Assembly: GCA_003993805.1 (NCBI GenBank)
Contig: RSEF01000031.1
Span: forward strand, 59,037,200 to 59,101,199
Source of the DNA: Himantopus leucocephalus
Taxonomy: Eukaryota; Chordata; Aves; Charadriiformes; Recurvirostridae
DNA length: 64,000 bases
Direction: 5' to 3'
Shown here: positions 55,501 through 61,500 of the stretch, piece by piece
Layout of the letters: each line of letters opens with the position of its first letter
How positions within the stretch are numbered: the first letter of the stretch is position 1
Notes under the pieces: generated by a model
Seen by the model: only the letters and a program-made list of their open reading frames with translations
Told to the model about the DNA's origin: nothing
Databases searched by the model: none
Made by a program: the position numbers and the translations under genes

Positions 55501-58500
55501 ACAAATTACTTTGGTGCCTGAAGCCACTTAAAATGCAAGCAAAACTACTGTAATATCATGGAAGCTAACATTCACCCTGTCAGAGTCATTCCTGCCAAAA
55601 AACCCCCTCCTGACATGAAGAATTTACTGACATCATGCTTTTAAACTACCAAACCAAAGGAAATTTTCTCTATTGTATGCTCCATTTTGAAAAATCTTAC
55701 AGCATCCAAATCCTTTTTTACTCAGCCTTTGCTTTGCTTCCTATAGCAACAAGTAGGAGAATCTCTACCTGAATTTTCAAAAGCAAAGCAGGAAATACTG
55801 GGCTTTATGGGACAAATTTTTGAGAAAGCAGATTTCAATGTAAAAAATCTGGAAGAACATGTCTGCATGTACTTGTTTTCCACACAAAATATCTGTAAAA
55901 GCCACTTTCTTCAGTCTTTATGCAAACAATAATTACGCATGTTTTTACTTTCTTTTCTGCAGTCTGAAAAAGACTTTTTTAAAGATAATTAGCTTACTAG
56001 ACTTCCATAGCCCTGTCTATAGCACTTGCTTTCAATATACACCTTCCTCATCTACCTGTCTTCCTGTACCCTCAGTTGAAAACCAGATTGATTTACATTT
56101 CTCTTGTACTTCACCATCACGATGTTATGATACCCTCACTAGAAAGAAACGCTCATTTACATTTCTTTTGTATTTAATCATCACGATGTTATGCTCAAAT
56201 TGTTACCCATAAAGAGTCAAACAAGATTTATAAGAAAAAGAAAAAATACGCAGAATAACAATGAGGAATGTTTTTGCCAGTATTAATTAGGCATCAATTC
56301 ATCGTTGCTTAGTCATGGGTATTTTGCATCCTTCCTCTTGGTTTAGATCCCTGCTTTCTTGTTTTCTCTTTTCCTTTCATGACAGCCAGTCATTTTAACA
56401 CAGTATATTTACAATAGAACCTCTGTGTATTATCACAGACAAAAAGCCACTGAAGAGGCTGTAACAGAAGAAGCGTCCATGAAGGAAAAGCATTTTTTAA
56501 AATTAATAAATTAAAAAGAAAAGAGTAAAGTATACAAAGGTATCTCATCCCCCAAAAGGGCTACAGAAAAGGGTTCATGATTAGAGAGCTGTTAAGCAAG
56601 AGAGGAGTATCACTGACTGACAGGTGCTGTCCACAGAGCAAGGACTCTGCAGTCACGCTTTTCTGTCTCTACAGTAGATGAGTCCACATCCAAGTCTCTC
56701 GAAACTGCTCAAGTTTTGTAAGCATTAATTGATGCTTCATTAAGCACATAGATCCCAACCTCCTTGTCCAGCTGTAATCCAAGTTTTTCCAACTCATCTT
56801 TTTTAAAGCTTTTATTTGCTTTCTTCTTTTTGGTTATTGAGATCTGCAGGTTTATGTGGCACAAGATAACACACTAGCAGCCATTTGACATTTTCCTCAC
56901 GGAGATGCTCCATTTTCAGTTTGCCGGTTTTCAATGGCTGCAGGTCTCAGAAGCTTTCATTTAGTGACAGCTAAGCTAGAACTGAAGAGTATTTTCCTGA
57001 TTTAGAAATTAAAAACATTAGAACTGAAGAGCATTACTCTGATTTAGAAATGAAAAACAAAGGAGAGAAGAGTAACCAAAAAAAACTCCTGTTCAGTTTT
57101 AAGAAGAGTTTCAATAGATGAAAGCATGAAATAGCATTGCCTTGTGAGAAAGCAAGAAACTAAGTTTAAGAGCTTGAAAATCTGCAGTTCTGTGAACTAA
57201 TCAAACCTTCAAGTTCAACAAATTTTACTGTGGCTGGAGACATTTTGTATGCACTCTTTTTCATGCTCCTTTCTTGCTTCCCTCCCCGTCTGTCAATTAC
57301 TGGTGGAATCTCAGAGTGCTGCTGGTGGTTCTCCTCCAGATCGAAGACTGGCACCCGCTGAAGGGTATAGTTTATGTTATGGTATGTGTTATTAACTCTG
57401 GATGCCTTGGAGCTTGGAGGGATCTTGTAAGTTTAGTGACAATTTCCACATATAGTATGACAAGTTCAAGGTGGTTGGCAAATCTTCATTAAGCCACTAT
57501 GTCCTACAGGGTAGCTAAAGAAACACCCCCCTAAAAGGAATATTGAGAAAGGGTGACCCAGCTTCTAGGTGGGTAGAAGCTCATATCAAAAGGAAGGGAG
57601 GAAGGACACAGCATGGCAGAAGAGATGATTAGCTTTCTTTGACTTTGGAATCATCACTGGAATTAAAGTTCTTCCTGTCTGACAAAGAAAAGAACTGCTA
57701 GTTATATATTAAACACAAAAATATTTTTTTTTCTAACTATAAAGCTATCCAACTCATGAACATCAGGTTTTGTTTTGCATTCTCAACAGGAACAATCCTG
57801 AAAATCTCATGGAAAAAAATGCTCAGCTGAAAATTGAGTCCAAAATCCAAGAAACCACAAAATGCAAATCTCCCCTGCCTTGCTGGACCTACATTCCCTT
57901 AAAGTTTAAAGTCTTTTCAGTGAATGTGTTCTGAATTAAAATTTGTAAAAAAAAGTCAAAGTTTTCACATGATTTCAGGTTTCATTGGAAAGGCTCTTTA
58001 CAGATCTTATCCATGTGCTGATTTGTAGGCAAAACTGTTGCCCCAGTGGCTGTGCAGATGGTAACTGATATGCTGCATACTCCTAAATCAAAGCCTACGC
58101 AACCTATTGAATACTCCTACATATGGTGAAATTCTACACTTCAATAATTGTATCAAAGTAGTGGACCAAAAATAAACAAAAGAAGGAATAACTAGCATCG
58201 TCTACCAATATTTCATTTCCTAGCTCTGCCCCGCCAACTGCACACCATCTTCATGGATAACTTGTGCTGCAAGAAAAGGGTCCACATGTTAGATAAAAGA
58301 AACTACTGGTTTTAAGACAAGTTTCCTGTCCTCCCCAACAACTGTGGTTCTGCTTAGGAGGTAACTGATGAGATGAACATGACAGGTGTCATCTTCTTGT
58401 TGCATCATCATGAATCTGAAAGCTCATCCAACCCAAGAGACCACTTAAAAAAGCACTTTCTCAGGAGGGTCTTGCTGAAAAAAATGTGTGAAAAGTCTGT

Positions 58501-61500
58501 GTTAAAGACATATTCTCTAACTTCCTAAGACAGAGAAGATACAAATGGAGATCTGGACATTTGTTTTACTTTTCCATGGAACAAGCAGTTGACTTAACGA
58601 CCCAACTTTTTATTGGTGGAATGGAAGACATCGTCTTATATAGTGGAAATCACAGACTGATTTTTGCTGACCTCTTTATTTTTGTTTGGTTGTCTCTAGT
58701 TTGAAACTCAACATTTGTAATCAAGGAAAGGAAGGAGAAAAAAAAGTGAAGCGTTATTGAAAAGGAGGTGTTTAGGTACTCTACAATACTTGGGATTGGT
58801 TATGATACTGCCTCTGTTCTTCCTCTTTCTCCCTTCCTTTGTCACAATTGTCACGAATGTCTCTGGCTGCATGTGGCTGCTAGTGTGGGCCAAGAAGCTT
58901 TTGTTTGGTTTGCTTTTTAAAGTACAGAACAGTCAGTCTGTTCTTCTTTCTGTGGCACATCATCAACAATATTACAAAGAACAGGAGGGGGACATTGAAG
59001 CCAATTTCTGCACTTCAGCATAAAGCATGTGGCTCCTATTTTATTTTATGGAAGCTTTCTAGAGAGTGTTTTCAGGTAATTAGGAAAGTAAAGAACTGTT
59101 ACAATTTTTACATAGTTATTCTGATGCCTCACATTTAAAACCATAAACAACAGTAAGGCGGTACAATGCATAAGCGCAAAAGCATACAGAAAATAAGCAT
59201 AGAAAATAAAATAGCAAAAAGAACAGATACTTTGCAGAAGAACAATCTCCCATCTTAATGAAAGCTTTTTAAAAAAAGCCTTAGTGTATTAAGTAAACAT
59301 AGGCTAGTAGAGTATCTGCAAGTTTAACCAATCAAAAGCTAAAAGTAGTCCAATTAAAACTGTCACTGTAAACCTGCCAAAAGTCCTCCTGCACATTATA
59401 CAGTGAAGAAAAGTTAAGATGCATTCTTAAGATTCCTTATGCTTTATAAATCCACAGCCATGCTCAGCTGGGAAACATTAAAAAAAAGGTTGGAATCCTT
59501 TTCAGAATAAATGATTTCAAAATAGCTGTTTTTCCTTTAAAGAACACACATTGCCTTTTGTTTCTGTCTGTCTTAAAGAACACCACAATAGTAGAGCAGA
59601 GCAGACATATTTTAAAGAACAGGCTTGAGTTACTCAGGTCAAATTCTCCCTAAAATATATGTATGCATCTTCAATTATCTTCACATATACAGCAGATGGC
59701 TGCAGTCATCAGCTTATTTGCAGTGTATCTCACACCAACCCCTTTAAAAATTTATTTTACAAGTACCTGCTGATGATGTCAAAACAAAACTTTCTTTTGC
59801 AGCTGTGAAGTACCCATTTAAAGAAATCAGACTTTTATCATTTTTTCTGGCACTTAAAAGGTATGCTCACCCCATCAAAAGATCCTTTCATGTAGTAAGT
59901 GTAACTCTAAAATGATACGCCCACTATCTTTAGGAATAGATCAAAACAATTTTTAATGATACAAGCTATTGATAGAGGCAGAAATGCTGCATTTACTTTG
60001 TTCAATAGGTTACTAGGGCACTTGAAGTGGATGAAGTTGACTTGAATTACAAAAGAAAATTAAGATGACAATTTGATTTTGTCTGAAACAAATGAGAATT
60101 ACAACTGAAAATAAGCAAAATGGAATAGTGTATCTTCATTTAGAGTTAGTTGAGCACACAAGTAAGCTGCACTCACATAAACCAGGATTCTGATCCAATG
60201 TGCAGGTGCTGACATTGACTCTAACTACATTCCTCTATTCATCTTGCACTCAAAACCCAATGAATTCCTGCTTACTTTCTTCTCTTAATACAGAACAAAG
60301 GAAAGATATTCCAGAGGCACAAGGTGAATTACAGGATGATAACTGGCAGGAGTATAATACAACTGATCAACTTCCAACACAAACACTGGGGTATCTTAGT
60401 CCTTTCTTGCACTGGTGACAGACAAGACCTTTCCCCCATCGTGTGCTTATGTATAGTCTGGATCCCTCCGTGTATCCTTATAAACCTCCCTGTGCAGGCA
60501 TACAGCCATCACAGTCACTGTTAAACCTTTTCCTGAAGGAATTCTTTAGCTTCTAGTCACAAACCTGCCTGTGTCTATTCTCTGAACAGAACTACCAACT
60601 GTCATGTTACATCAAGAGACTCTCTACATGTAATGAAAATCACATTTAAAAAAGCAGCATGGCCCTAATAAACAGCTATGATGCGTATATCCACCGTGCT
60701 TAGTTCGCACCTCATGAAGAAACATCTCATGAGAACTGTGATATGCAGAACGCAAGTGAGAATATGAGAATACAAATGAAATCAATATAAATACTGCATT
60801 TTGTTTCTAGCTGAGAAATATTTGATAAGTACTCCTTTTGTCCACCTCACAAAATAAATATAACAGAGTTCAGATATGCTCTGACAATTTTGAAACTTTT
60901 GTCCTAGAAAAATCAAGGGAGTTGGATAAAACCTGCATACCTTCTCTGAAAATAAAGAACTGTAAATTGTTGTTACTTCAACTGTAGACTTTGAATGCAT
61001 TCTAGTAAAAGGACTTGTCCAAAAAACAGTAACAACAATCTTAACAGAATGTGATGACAAGTTTCTGTTTAATGACTCAAATGTCTACTTCCTCTTTAGT
61101 AACTGAAAGTCAACATGAAAGAATTAAAGAACACTTAATTGACTGTAAGTTTCACCAAGGATTTATCCTGCAAAAATCCAAATATACAGCCCCTCTCCAA
61201 ACTGAAAAGTTTATGAAAGTTCAAAAAGCGATCAGCAAAATTCACGAAGAAAAAATTTGCTAAGAGCACTTGAGTGCAACAGACATCACCTCAGAGTTGG
61301 TAAACTCTACTCACAAATTGTTGGTGAGCTGCGTTTTAGGGAAGCTTTACTGTGTCAGAACATTTGCCCTATTCTTACCTCTTTCCTGTGCATCTCTTGG
61401 GGCTGCTGCTGGAGACAAGGTTCAAGGTGAGTTTGACTGCTAGAGCTATTCTATGTCTTCAGCGAGAGGAGTTTTTCAATAGCCTCAAATGCATTCTGAT

